From a virus, in IMG/VR virus record IMGVR_UViG_3300044646_001108, positions 1-58,512 of that record: 58,512 nt of DNA, one strand, 5' to 3'. The position numbers were made by a program, and so were the translations under genes. Positions 6,966 to 16,900 of the stretch are shown piece after piece. Below the pieces are notes generated by a model, which was not told the DNA's origin, searched no databases, and worked only from the letters and a program-made list of their open reading frames with translations. The first letter of the stretch is position 1; each line of letters begins with the position of its first letter.

Positions 6966-7488
6966 GCTGCACGACCTGGACCTTGAGATGGCTTATGTCA
7001 TAACGACGCGGCGCCAGCAACACAAGAGGGAGCTTGCGGTTAAGACTCAAAAGTACGACCGCAAGCGTACCGACTGGGAGATTGCTTTTTACGGATTCAT
7101 GGGTGAGGTCGCCGTCGCCAGGGCGCTTTGCATACCAGTCGACACAACGGTCCTGGCGGGCGGCGATGGCGGCGTTGATCTAGTGATCAATGGCGAGACC
7201 CTCCAAGTGAAGACGCACTTGAGTAATGCGACCAAAAACTTCCTGTACTTTGATAACGAAGACAAGCTTAGCTGCGACTTCGGCATTCTTTGTAACGTCG
7301 ACCGCGACGACACAACTGTCTTGATCCGTGGGGCGCTCAGCCGAGAAGACTTCATCCACAAAGCTGGCATCCGCAACTTCGGCTACGGAGAACGTCTTGC
7401 CGTCCACGCCAGTGAACTGTTTTCGATGGATGGCTTGATCAGGTCCATCCAATCCCACAACGAACTGACCATAGGTGAGCCATGCTGA
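6952..7488 (+). CDS. PDDEXK-like nuclease of unknown substrate
   Basis: About 178 residues from ATG 6952, overlapping the previous gene by 14 nt (internal Met at 6988 is an alternative). GFMGEVAVARAL supplies an early Glu, GGDGGVDLVINGETLQVKTH supplies Asp and the QxK pair, the arrangement of restriction-endonuclease-like folds. The rest predicts alternating strands. It could process recombination intermediates or attack incoming DNA. It overlaps the Cas4-like gene by 7 nt, so the two may act together. Confidence 0.6.
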   Translation: MWRIRLHDLDLEMAYVITTRRQQHKRELAVKTQKYDRKRTDWEIAFYGFMGEVAVARALCIPVDTTVLAGGDGGVDLVINGETLQVKTHLSNATKNFLYFDNEDKLSCDFGILCNVDRDDTTVLIRGALSREDFIHKAGIRNFGYGERLAVHASELFSMDGLIRSIQSHNELTIGEPC

Positions 7489-8318
7489 CCAACAAATTGA
7501 ACCTTCCCAAGGCGGTTGTACTCGCCGTGCAAAACGACCCCTACACGCGGGGCAAGTCCGACATCAGCGTCACCCAGCTGATCTCCCCCCCATACCAGCG
7601 ACAGCTGCGAACAGCTGTTGAGCCACAAGAGGATGTTGCCGAGAGACTGTTCTCGCTGTACGGACAGATCGGTCACGGCATCCTTGAGCGCGCCGGTCTG
7701 AAGCTTGGATCAGATGTTGAGAACCGGCTCTTCGCCGAGATCAACGGTTGGACCGTATCAGGTCAATACGACCTCTTCGAGGACGGCGTCCTGATGGACT
7801 ACAAGTTCACCACATTCTGGTCGGTCAAGGGAGATGAGCCCAAGACAGAGTGGGTGCAGCAACTGAACCTGCTTCGCGTTCTTGCAATCCGCAATGGTAT
7901 GGATGTGAAAGCATTGAGGATCATTGCCCTGCTGCGCGACCACCAGATGACGCAAGCCAAGCGCGACCCCGAGTACCCGCAGCTTCCCATCGCAACGGTG
8001 GACATCCCGGTGTGGGACGTGTTCGACGCCGAGGAGTTCATGCTCGCCAGGGTCAAGGCTCACCAAGACGCAAACCCTCCGCCATGCACGGACGAGGAGC
8101 GCTGGATGCAGCCGTCTGTCTTTGCCCTAAAGAAGAACGGACGCAAGACAGCCATCAAGTTGTACGAGTCACGCGAAGAGGCTGAGTCAGCTGCATCGGC
8201 TGGCGGCAAGGACCACTTCGTCGAACACCGCCCTGGCGAGTTCAGGCGCTGCACCAGCTACTGCAACGTCGCGCATGGGTGCCCAGTTTTCCAGCAGTCA
8301 CAACAAACGGAGTTCTGA
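7482..8318 (+). CDS. Cas4/RecB-like PDDEXK exonuclease with Fe-S cysteines
   Basis: 278 residues. The RecB-family nuclease motifs are in order: His65 (GQIGHGILE), Asp97 (SGQYDLFED), Asp106 and Lys108 (MDYKF), Gln126/127 (EWVQQLN). Cys202 with Cys257, Cys261 and Cys267 (CTSYCNVAHGC) match the four-Cys Fe-S pattern of Cas4 and AddB. In phages such enzymes make recombinogenic single-stranded ends, probably here for the SSB-like protein upstream. No cas genes or CRISPR array are present. Confidence 0.85.
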   Translation: MLTNKLNLPKAVVLAVQNDPYTRGKSDISVTQLISPPYQRQLRTAVEPQEDVAERLFSLYGQIGHGILERAGLKLGSDVENRLFAEINGWTVSGQYDLFEDGVLMDYKFTTFWSVKGDEPKTEWVQQLNLLRVLAIRNGMDVKALRIIALLRDHQMTQAKRDPEYPQLPIATVDIPVWDVFDAEEFMLARVKAHQDANPPPCTDEERWMQPSVFALKKNGRKTAIKLYESREEAESAASAGGKDHFVEHRPGEFRRCTSYCNVAHGCPVFQQSQQTEF

Positions 8319-8319
8319 G

Positions 8320-8487
8320 ATGGACAAGGTAACCGAACAGCTGTTCACAGACATACGGCAGACCATTGAGCAACTCAAGCATGTGCCAAGTGGGGTCAGC
8401 CTCAAGACCTTGATGCACATCGAGGTGCTTGAGAAGCAAATCCAAACCCTTCGCGGTCGCATCTTGATGATGGAGGTGGAGCGATGA
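8320..8487 (+). CDS. Small coiled-coil hypothetical protein
   Basis: A 55-residue helical, charged protein beginning MDKVTEQLFTDIRQTIEQLK, start ATG 8320 after GGAG. Heptad-like Leu/Ile spacing throughout suggests a coiled coil. Its stop overlaps the next ATG. Confidence 0.6.
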   Translation: MDKVTEQLFTDIRQTIEQLKHVPSGVSLKTLMHIEVLEKQIQTLRGRILMMEVER

Positions 8488-8726
8488 GCAGAGCCGTTGC
8501 TTGGTACAGCCCAGCCACCGGGCTGCTGATGACCGAAGGTGAGTACATCCTGCGACAGGCAAACTCAGCGCAGTTTCCTGCGGACTTGACCCCGCTGGTG
8601 TGGGAGCGCGAGGTCGAGGAGTACCAACGGCTGTTTGCCGAGTGTCAGCAACAGCTGGAAAACACGATCTGTGCCCTGGAGTCAGCCAAGGCGGAGCTTC
8701 AAAAGATCATGGCGGAGGTCCTATGA
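8484..8726 (+). CDS. Small hypothetical protein
   Basis: 80 residues, coupled by ATGA to the gene before and after it. The N-terminus MSRAVAWYSPATGLLMTEGE is extended, and the C-terminal half (EEYQRLFAECQQQLENTICA) is a predicted coiled coil. No family recognised. Confidence 0.65.
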   Translation: MSRAVAWYSPATGLLMTEGEYILRQANSAQFPADLTPLVWEREVEEYQRLFAECQQQLENTICALESAKAELQKIMAEVL

Positions 8727-9034
8727 ACAGCTTCTCAGCCGTGGAGATTGAGGTGATCCGCTGGTCGGAGGCTCGCGGGATCATCGCCAACAGCGACAGC
8801 AAGACACAGCTGTTGAAGGCGTTCAGCGAGATGGGCGAGTTGGCTGACGCCGTCAATAAACGAGATATGCCTGGGATCAAAGATGGGATAGGCGATGTGC
8901 TGGTGTGCCTGATCAATGTCGCCGCGCTCGAAGACCTGGACCTTACTCGCTGCCTGATCCACGCCTACAACGAGATCAAGAATCGCAAGGGCTACCTCAA
9001 CAAAGAGGGGGTATTCATCAAGGAAGCGCCATGA
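8723..9034 (+). CDS. MazG-like nucleotide pyrophosphohydrolase
   Basis: 103 residues with the all-alpha MazG core: FSEMGELADAVNKRD gives the E-x2-E helix (about E36, E39), and GIKDGIGDVLVCLINV the second acidic helix (about D54, D58). MazG-type enzymes hydrolyse nucleoside triphosphates to monophosphates, and phage versions are thought to adjust nucleotide pools or alarmone levels. ATGA overlap with the preceding gene. Confidence 0.8.
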   Translation: MNSFSAVEIEVIRWSEARGIIANSDSKTQLLKAFSEMGELADAVNKRDMPGIKDGIGDVLVCLINVAALEDLDLTRCLIHAYNEIKNRKGYLNKEGVFIKEAP

Positions 9035-9219
9035 AGGCGCTTGCCCTGCTCTTTGCGGCTTCGGTCCTGGCGCTGTATGTTTTGGTAGCGGTCTTGATCC
9101 TGACCGCTGCCGCCAAGCCCAGTGTCCGCCGCATTGACTGCAGCTTGGCGTCGTTCCACCCCGACTTCACGCCAGCCATGCGCAAAGCCTGCCAAGACAG
9201 ACACAAGGAGAAGCCATGA
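9031..9219 (+). CDS. Small single-pass membrane protein
   Basis: 62 residues; residues about 3-28 (ALALLFAASVLALYVLVAVL) are strongly hydrophobic, followed by a basic, Cys-containing tail with two Cys. Could be an inner-membrane protein or a secreted one with an uncleaved signal. ATGA-coupled on both sides. Confidence 0.65.
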   Translation: MKALALLFAASVLALYVLVAVLILTAAAKPSVRRIDCSLASFHPDFTPAMRKACQDRHKEKP

Positions 9220-9518
9220 AGCCAAACGAAGAAGACGAAGCCTTCGCCGAACTGTTCGCCAAGCAAGAGGCGCATATGGCGGACGCGATCAACCCAAGCC
9301 ACTACAAGGTCGGCGGCATCGAGACCATCGACTACATGAAGGCGAAGTCCACCCGAGAGGAGTTCCGTGGGCACCTGCGCCTGACCGCCCTGAAGTACCT
9401 CAGCCGCGCTGGATACAAACACGAAGACGTCATCGAAGACTTCAAGAAGGCTCGCTGGTATCTGGACCGACTGATCAAGGACCTGGAAGAGGAGAGCAAG
9501 CATGCCAAGCGCAACTGA
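9216..9518 (+). CDS. DUF3310 protein, T7 gp1.7-like nucleotide kinase family
   Basis: 100 residues with the complete DUF3310 signature: INPSHYKVGGIETIDYMKAK, then HLRLTALKYLSRAGYK and DFKKARWYLDRLI. T7 gp1.7, the characterised relative, is a nucleotide kinase acting on dGMP/dTMP. Next to MazG it suggests a small nucleotide-metabolism set. Confidence 0.85.
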   Translation: MKPNEEDEAFAELFAKQEAHMADAINPSHYKVGGIETIDYMKAKSTREEFRGHLRLTALKYLSRAGYKHEDVIEDFKKARWYLDRLIKDLEEESKHAKRN

Positions 9519-9702
9519 ACTTAACCCCAAGGTTTACAAGACAGCCACCCAGACGAGCGTCCTGGAGACCTGGAGGAAGCACGGGTTTACCCCACCTTCA
9601 GAGATCGAACAATACCGCTTGAAGTGGTTGGAGTTCCGCTCGCTCCACCTTCGCGAGGAGGAGGAGACGCTTGCTCACCCGGATGGTAATACGCAATGCT
9701 AA
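9502..9702 (+). CDS. Small hypothetical protein before the integrase
   Basis: 66 residues, helical and charged (LETWRKHGFTPPSEIEQYRL), overlapping the DUF3310 gene by 17 nt, with GAGGAG shortly before the ATG. No family recognised. Confidence 0.55.
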   Translation: MPSATELNPKVYKTATQTSVLETWRKHGFTPPSEIEQYRLKWLEFRSLHLREEEETLAHPDGNTQC

Positions 9703-9742
9703 TATCGAGCCGGGTACTCAGGCGCTGCCGAACTGGAGCCTG

Positions 9743-10771
9743 ATGATGAGCATTTACCTGCGCGGCAGCGTTTACTGGATAGAGATACGCAAACCCAACG
9801 GCGAGCGGATACGCGAAACGGCGGGGACGGGGGACAGGGGGACAGCGCAAGCTTTCCACGACCTGAGAGTCAAGCAGATTGAAGATGGCTTGATCAAGCC
9901 CCCGACCTGGGCGGACGCGATTCGACGCTGGATGGAGGAGCGTTCTGACAAGCGGTCATTGGACCGCGACGAGTCGATGGCTAGGTGGCTTGCGCCGCAC
10001 TGGGATCAACGGCTGTTCAACAGCATCACCGATGACGACGTCAAGAGGGTGGTGGAGTTGAAACGCAAGGAGACCAGCGCGAGCAACGCGAACCACTACC
10101 TGAAGTTCGTGAAATCGCTCTTTAACAGATCGGTGGACTGGGGATGGGTGGATTCTTCACCCGTCAAAGCAAAGCCCTTCTCCGCGCCAAAGACGCGGGT
10201 GAGGTTCCTTGCTGAGGATGAGCTTGTCCGATTGATGCGTGAGCTTCCTCATCACCTGCGGGTGATGGCGGAGTTCAGCGTGTTGACGGGTCTTCGGATG
10301 TCCAACGTGACTGGACTTCGGTGGGACCGGATTGACATGCAGCGCCGGGTTTTGTGGATTCCGTCGACCGACTACAAGTCGGGCAGGGACCACGGGATTC
10401 CGCTGGGGGATCGGGCGGCGCAGATTCTGGAAGGAGAGAAAGGGCAAAACGAGGAATGGGTGTTCACGTACAAGGGTTACCCCGTACAGAACACCAACAC
10501 GGCGGCTTGGCAGAAGGCGCTGCAGAGGGCTGGCATCCGGGACTTCCGGTGGCACGATCTTCGGCACACCTTTGCCAGCTACCACGCCATGAACGGCACC
10601 CCGCTGTTGACGCTCAAGGCATTGGGCGGATGGCAGACGCTGGAGATGGTCAACCGCTACGCCCACCTGTCAGCAGAGGGTGCGCGGCAGTACGCCAACA
10701 ACAGCGTACCCACAGCTGTGGGTGCGTGTGGGAGAACTGTGGGTATTGTGGGTCAACAAAACCCACAATAG
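9743..10771 (+). CDS. int: Tyrosine recombinase (phage integrase)
   Basis: About 342 residues, tandem ATGs at 9743/9746. An N-terminal arm-binding/SAM-like domain (to about residue 140) is followed by the catalytic domain: Arg in TGLRMSN (about 183), HDLRHT (about 271-276), GGW (about 295) and the nucleophile Tyr in VNRYAHLS (about 306). It catalyses attP x attB recombination. The attP core is 46 bases downstream, and six arm-type sites overlap or directly follow the 3' end of the gene. Confidence 0.95.
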   Translation: MMSIYLRGSVYWIEIRKPNGERIRETAGTGDRGTAQAFHDLRVKQIEDGLIKPPTWADAIRRWMEERSDKRSLDRDESMARWLAPHWDQRLFNSITDDDVKRVVELKRKETSASNANHYLKFVKSLFNRSVDWGWVDSSPVKAKPFSAPKTRVRFLAEDELVRLMRELPHHLRVMAEFSVLTGLRMSNVTGLRWDRIDMQRRVLWIPSTDYKSGRDHGIPLGDRAAQILEGEKGQNEEWVFTYKGYPVQNTNTAAWQKALQRAGIRDFRWHDLRHTFASYHAMNGTPLLTLKALGGWQTLEMVNRYAHLSAEGARQYANNSVPTAVGACGRTVGIVGQQNPQ

Positions 10772-10787
10772 CGCACCCACAAATGAA

Positions 10788-10809
10788 CAGGGGAACCGAA
10801 GTTCCCCTG
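10788..10809. terminator. Strong hairpin; cUUCGg tetraloop on the minus strand
   Basis: A perfect 9-bp stem CAGGGGAAC/GTTCCCCTG. The loop is CGAA on the plus strand and UUCG closed by C-G on the minus strand, an unusually stable form. It lies after the late operon and may end or protect late mRNA; there is no clear U-run on either side. Confidence 0.45.
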
Positions 10810-10816
10810 GGAAAAA

Positions 10817-10861
10817 TGGCGGAGTGGACGGGGCTCGAACCCGCGACCCCCGGCGTGACAG
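10817..10861 (-). other. attP core: 3' end of tRNA-Asp(GTC), not a complete tRNA
   Basis: On the minus strand this is the anticodon-loop CTGTCAC-side to the CCA end of tRNA-Asp: the GGGTTCGAGCCC T-arm and the ...CTCCGCCA acceptor end are plain. The 5' half is missing, so it is the attachment core that restores the host tRNA gene after integration. Confidence 0.85.
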
Positions 10862-10948
10862 CACTATACACCTGCTTGCAAATCAACAACTTGCAGCGCC
10901 TTTGTACCCACAAAGCGAGCAGATTGTGGGTGCTGTCCGCCCACAGGG

Positions 10949-13900
10949 TTAACGCGGCTCCCCTGCCTGACGCTGGATGGCGTAGAACTCCTTGTTGAAC
11001 TCCGACTCCAGCTTTCTCCGCTCCTTGTCGATGAACTGGAGCCTGTCGTACTGCTCGCGACGCGACAGGCTCTTGTTGTCGCGGATGTCGATCTCCTCCT
11101 TGCGCAACAGCGACAGCTGTTTGACGATGAAGCGCTGAGAGGAATCAAGCTGGGCGAATAGTTCGTTCTCCCTGATCCGAGCCCGAGCGTTGGCGGATGC
11201 GTTGTCAGACTCGGCGTTCTGAAGCTCAGCCTTGGCTTCCTTCACCCGCTGGCTGTTCTCGAAGAATGACGACTGGTCGCCACGACCCGTGTCCCTGCGG
11301 TAGAACGCCTTGAGGATCGGGTAGGCGTTCTTGTCCAGAGCGGCGTCAGGTCCGACATTCAGGGACAAGTCAACAGCTGTGATGGTGTCCTTGACGAACG
11401 TGCCAGCACCGCCGGTTGTGAACGTCAGCAGGTACGAGAGCGTCTCTGGGCTGACATCAACCTTACCGCTCTTGCCTGGGCTTCCGCCCGTGGCTTCGTT
11501 CATCCAGGTGGTGAACCGCTGCAGGAACGTGTCCCTTGTGTTCGTCCAGTACCGCTCGCTGTCCGGCGTTGCGCCGCCTTTGTAGTCCGGCGGCAGCAAA
11601 GGCATGCCGTTCTCGCGCTTCTCAGAGGTAAGCACGATGAATGGATCAACAATCGTCGGCGACACAAACGTTGCGGCGTTGTCCGCTGCACCAAGCGGGC
11701 TGAAGTGAGTGAAGAAGCTGTCTCGCATGAACGCGGCAACTTTCCACGGGTCACGCCCCCGCTCCAGGTCCTTCATGGCGTAGCCAAGGTTCACGAAGAA
11801 GCCCAAGCCGTAGGCGAGAGGAACCGTGTACTGCTCTCCGTTGGGTCCAAACCACATCAGGTTCTTGAGCTTGGCAGAACGGTTCGACTCTTTGTCCCAG
11901 TACGGGTCATCGTCATCCCCAGCCGCACCAGCAGCCATCGTGGCAACGATGTACCCCAAGCCAACGAGCGAGCCAGCCAAAGCCCCGCCCTTCTTGGACA
12001 TCACCAGCTTGCTCACCGACACTGCGCCCTGAATGGCGGGGTTGATGAACAGGTACAGCGGCGCAAGGAACGGAGTCATCTTGCCCCTACGGTTGAAGTT
12101 CACCGTGAGGTTCTTGGCGACCGTCGCAGCCTCTTCGCGCACCGCCTTGGGTGCATTGGTGTGGTTGTACCCGGCGCGCTCGATCACGCTCTTGTAGGCT
12201 GCAACTCGGGCTGCGTTTTCGATGCCTGCGTTGACATCCATGATCAGGTCTTCTGCAGACTGCAGGTATCGCAGCGCCAGACGGTGGTACGTGCGCGGCT
12301 CCTTGAGAGAAGCTTGAGCGTTGCGATAGTCGGAGATCACGCGCTGCTGGCGCTGCTCCAAGCCGACCAAGTCCATGAACCCAGTCTTACCGCCATCAGT
12401 CCTGTACATGTCGTAGTAGGCGCGAAGCTCTGGGTTACCAGCCCAGTTGTTGTTCCGCTCCGCCCGCATGACGGAGTAAGCAACCGGCATGAAGTCACGC
12501 CAGATGTCTATGGTGGCTTTGCCGCCGCGCTCAACAGCTGTTTTCGCTGTTGCGTACTCCAGGTCTCGACCGGCGTTGATCAGCACGAACGCAGGCGAGA
12601 GCGCAGTCCACAACTTGCCAAGCGTTCTGTTGATGGAGCCGAACACTCCCAGATAAACCTCTGCCAGCTTGCCGCTCAGCAAAGGCGTCATCTGCAGGTC
12701 AGACAGAAGACCGGGGTCGTTGATCCTGATGCTGCGCGGAACGCCGTTCACCCGAACGCCAATCGTGTTCACGCCTTCGTCCTTGACCAGGGCGTAGTCG
12801 ACGATGTTGTTGGTCTTGTTCCAGCGCTTTTGCATGACCATCGGGTCAACATCCCAAAGCGCCGAGTCGGGGTTCTGCAAGAAGAATTTCAGCACAGCCT
12901 GACGCAGCTTGTTCTTCTCAGCTGCAACGATGGCTTCCTCATAGTCCTTGAGGATGTTCTCAACGATCTGACCAGCGCGTGAGCCGCGTCCCATTGCCCT
13001 GCGGAAGAACGGGTCGCGGGGGTCGAAGCGCGGGTTGCCGGTCGCCTTGCCCTCGGCAATACGCTCGAAGCCTTTGAGCGGCACGTAGTACTGCCAGCCA
13101 GAGCGCCAGGACTGCAGGGTTGCGTTGTCGATCAGCCCGCCATCAAGCAGCGTTTGCCCAGTAAGGCGGGTGATGGCTTGGAACCTGTCGGCAATCGATT
13201 TGATTTTGGCGAACTGGGCACCCTTCGCTTGCAATGAGGCGATGACGGACTGAGCGTCAGCGTTGGACATGCCAGACCCGTCGCCCGCGAACTGCGGGTT
13301 GATAGACGCGATGTGCGCATTGCGCTCTGCGGCGTGGTTGGCATACATGTACAGCGCCACGTCGTTCAGGTCCACGCCTTGTTGAGCAGCCTCCTGGATC
13401 AGCGGGCGCACAACGTTCTTGCGGAAGTCGTCGATGCGGTTACCAGCCCTACCGTGCATGCGGTGCAGGGAGTTCTCGATGTTCGTCTCTTCGGTCACCA
13501 CGCCACCTTGCGCAACAACCTGCTGTTGAACATCTGTCGCCCTGCTTACTTCATTGGCAAGCATGTTGGACACGCGCTCCGTCATTGTCCGCTCGCCAAG
13601 GGCAAAGCGATTGCCTTGTAGCGAGACCTGACGGGCGAAGTTGCTGTTGGACAGCGGTTGGAACTGGCGATTCGGGACCTGACCTGGGGCTTTGCTGCCA
13701 ACAGCCGCTGTTCTGCTGAGCGACGGGAGCTTGTTTCCAATCTTGGAAGCCAGCGCCAAAGCCTTGCCTTTGTGGAAGTACAACAGCTGTCCGGTGCGGG
13801 TGAGTTCGCCGTTGGTTTCGGCAAGCGAGCGGTCCTCGTTCATCGGGTACACCGACGCGATCTGCGTAGCCCGGTCATCTCCGTAACGCACATCCGGGTG

Positions 13901-16900
13901 GACGATAGCTACAACCGGGTTGCCGTCTTTGACCAGATCGAGCAGCACCTTGTACCCATACCGGCGACCAGCGCGGTCCCCTTCGCTTCGGAATACAGCG
14001 ACAGGGTCGGCGATCTGCCTTGGCACGTCACGCAACTCATCAACCGTCAGGGCGATGCGAGCCTTGACTGGGACCACCATGCCAACCGTGTTTCGGCGGA
14101 CCGCATCTTCGGTGTTCTTGCCGAACATGCCTGGGTTCACGACCTTCATCACAGTCGCCGGGTCCATGACCACCAACTGGTCGGGTGAGCCAACAGCCTT
14201 CAGAACAGCTGGCGTCTTCGAGATGCCAAAGACGCGGGGTGCGCGCGGGTCTCCGTCGGCAGCAAGTTGCACATCCCTGCGGCTGAACTGACCAGCCTCA
14301 GTAAGGGCAGGCTTCTCCGCGCGCTGGGTTATCTCAGTCCTAGTGCCCTCGTAGTCGACAGGAACATCATGGTTGAGGATGACCATCATCCCCATATTCG
14401 GCACGGCGTAACCGTCGTAACCGGCGTCGACGATTGAGGACTCAAACGCATTGAAGTCCTGCTGCGACGCGCGATACAGGCGACTCATGTCATCGCCTGG
14501 AGCGAGGATGTTGTCGAACTGCTGCGAGTAGACGTACTGACCTAGACCGGACTCGGCGCGGGGCATGCGCCCCATGTCGTTTTCGATGTAGAAGTAGACC
14601 CTGCGCTTAATGCGAGGATCGCCTGAACCATCAAGGCGCCGCGCTTCGGCTCCCTTGATCCCGGTGCCGTAACGGTTTCCGACTAAGGTTTCGGTGCGGG
14701 CGTTTCCGTAGTGGACCCCGACGAAGCTGCTCGCTCCTGGCTGAGCTTCTCCGAGTATTCTCCCGCCGCCTGTGCCGGATCGAATGGGAGGTTGGTCAAG
14801 TCGAACGACTCGGCTTGCTGCGGCTGGTTGCCAGGAGACTGTTCCGTCACCGGCGACGTCGACGCGCGATGGAGCGTACCGACGCTGTAGCTGTTCGCTT
14901 TCTTGTAGTCTTCCTCGGTTGCGGAGCGAATTGAGGTAAACGTCGCCATTCGGACTCTCCTTCCAGTCGTTCTTGGTGGACTCAAGAACCACCTGTTTGG
15001 TATTGATGTCTGTTAATTTTACACCAAGAGAATCCTCTGTGGTATTGATTGCGCGTAGGATTTCGGCGACCTGGGTCTGCCTCCAGTTCCCCGCGAAGTT
15101 CAGCAGACGAATACCTGGGACCCCGTCAACAACGATCTGCTGGAAGCCGGGGGCAAGGATGTTGCCCTCCTTGTCCTTGGGTGCCGACTCCAGGAATTTC
15201 GCAAAAAAGCTGGTTGCTTGGTCAACCGTCTTCAGGTCCGGGGACATGACGTCAATCGCCATGTTCTTGCCTGATGCAAGGGGGCGTGTGCTGATGACCT
15301 CGGTTTGCTGGAACGCATAGCCAACCATGTCCATGAAGTCGGATACGGCTTCTGGGCTTGCCAGCGCATCGATCTGGATTGCGCCCTCAATCCACTGCAG
15401 GTACGCACCGACTCCGGATACGTTCTGTCTGACTCGGATTCCAGCGAGGTCGGCAAGAAAGCTGATCTCGCGCTGAGCAACATCAACCGGAATCTCTTTG
15501 CCAGCAAGCTTCCCGGCAAGAACAGAGTCCGCTCCTGGTGCAAGTCCAATAGACACACGGCGAGTGTTACCGCCGATGATGTCGCGGACAAACTCAGCCC
15601 GGATGCCCATCGCCCGCTGCATGGTGACCCAGCCAACAGCCTGGACCTCTCGCGCAGTCCAGCCCCCGCCATCAAAGTTGCGGCTGTTGAGAAAGTCGAC
15701 GACGTCGTTGTAGAAATCAATGCCGTACTCGTACTGCGACTCGCCTGTCGTTGTCTTGTCTGGAGCCAGCTGTTGAACAGCCTCATCGCCGAAGCGCTTG
15801 CGCAGAAACTCGAAGACCGTCTCGTCGACAAAGCCGATGTCGCGAGTCGCCCAAACATCGATAGCTGCGGGCTGGCGACCGCGCGGATCATCCTTTACGA
15901 TTGTTCTGGTGCTGCGCCCAAGCTCGCTGTCCAGGAAGTCCATCAGCTTGGCGCCAATTCCACCCTCTGGCATCCGACCAGAAAGGATGTCTATCAGCGC
16001 GTCTTGGTTCAAGCCAGCCTTCTTGACCTCTTGCTTTCCAGCAGCCATGTCAGCTGCGCGTAAGACGTCAGTCATGCCTTTCGTTGGGCTTGCTCGCTTC
16101 TGCGACATCAGCCAAGCCAAAGCGTATTGAGGAGTCGTGCCCCCAAATACAGGGCGAAGAGCTTCATCAAGCTGCCGATACCAGCTTCGCGAGTCCTTGA
16201 GTTCCTCCGATGACAGGAGAAGCTGGACCCGGTCAAGCCAGTCTTGGGCGGTGATCTTGCCCAGCACCAACTTTTGATTGCCGCTGCCAAACTCAACCCG
16301 GTCGTTGACCGGGGAGCCAACGCCATCCTTTCTCTTGAGACGGCGGGCAATCCGACCCTCAGCCTCTTGCGCATCAACTGTCGGGCTCAGCGGGTTTGCG
16401 GGCTCGACGGGGAGTCTACGCTGAGCTTGTACCGATACCTGTTGCTGTGGTACACTCTCATTAGGGATTGCTCTAGGAGACGACAAAGTGGCATCAATAC
16501 CAACCTCGTTCCCCGCTGGGACGACGTTCTTCGACGTCGGCGGCGTCCCTGTCACTCGCGCACCCAACGGCGGGCTCTCTGCTTGGGACGACAACCCTCG
16601 AACTGGAGAGACGGCACCGCGAACATTCGGGCTATCGACCTGGACATCAGAGGGGGTGCCCATGTCAGAGGCTGACTGGCGAGCCCTGTTCACCCGGTCG
16701 AACACCTCTTCTGCGGCTTCCGAGTAAATCTCGAACTGCTCGCGCTCAAGCTCATTGATCTTGTCCTGCGCCGCCGACAGGTCCCCAGGGGACATCGGGT
16801 TCTCGCGGCTGCTCATCGCACGGCGAAGCTTCTCTGCCTGCTCGTACAGCTTGTGGGCTACACCCTTCGCGTCCAGCATCTGAGCGAAGTTCATCTGTAG

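Larger units (their letters stand above)
10708..10931. other. attP: attP: integrase arm sites flanking a tRNA-Asp core
   Basis: ACCCACA[A/G] occurs at 10708, 10716 (inverted), 10737 (inverted), 10746 (inverted), 10761 and 10775 on the left of the core, and at 10906 and 10924 (inverted) on the right. The core is the tRNA fragment at 10817-10861. Two abutting sites make the 16-bp palindrome at 10708-10723, and 10745-10769 is a 9+9 dyad. Left and right arms around a core next to int are the standard lambda-type layout. Confidence 0.85.

Noticed and set aside
7482-8318. Cas4-like gene as evidence for a CRISPR-Cas system
   Set aside because: No repeats with spacers and no other cas gene in the window; phages often carry such nucleases for recombination.
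10817-10861. Possible tRNA gene
   Set aside because: Only the 3' half of tRNA-Asp is present, with no acceptor 5' strand or D-arm; it is the attachment core.
11705-12982. Open frame of 425 codons on the plus strand
   Set aside because: It is fully antisense to the giant virion gene, has no ribosome site or coupled neighbours, and its protein has no recognisable pattern; long shadows are expected in this GC range.
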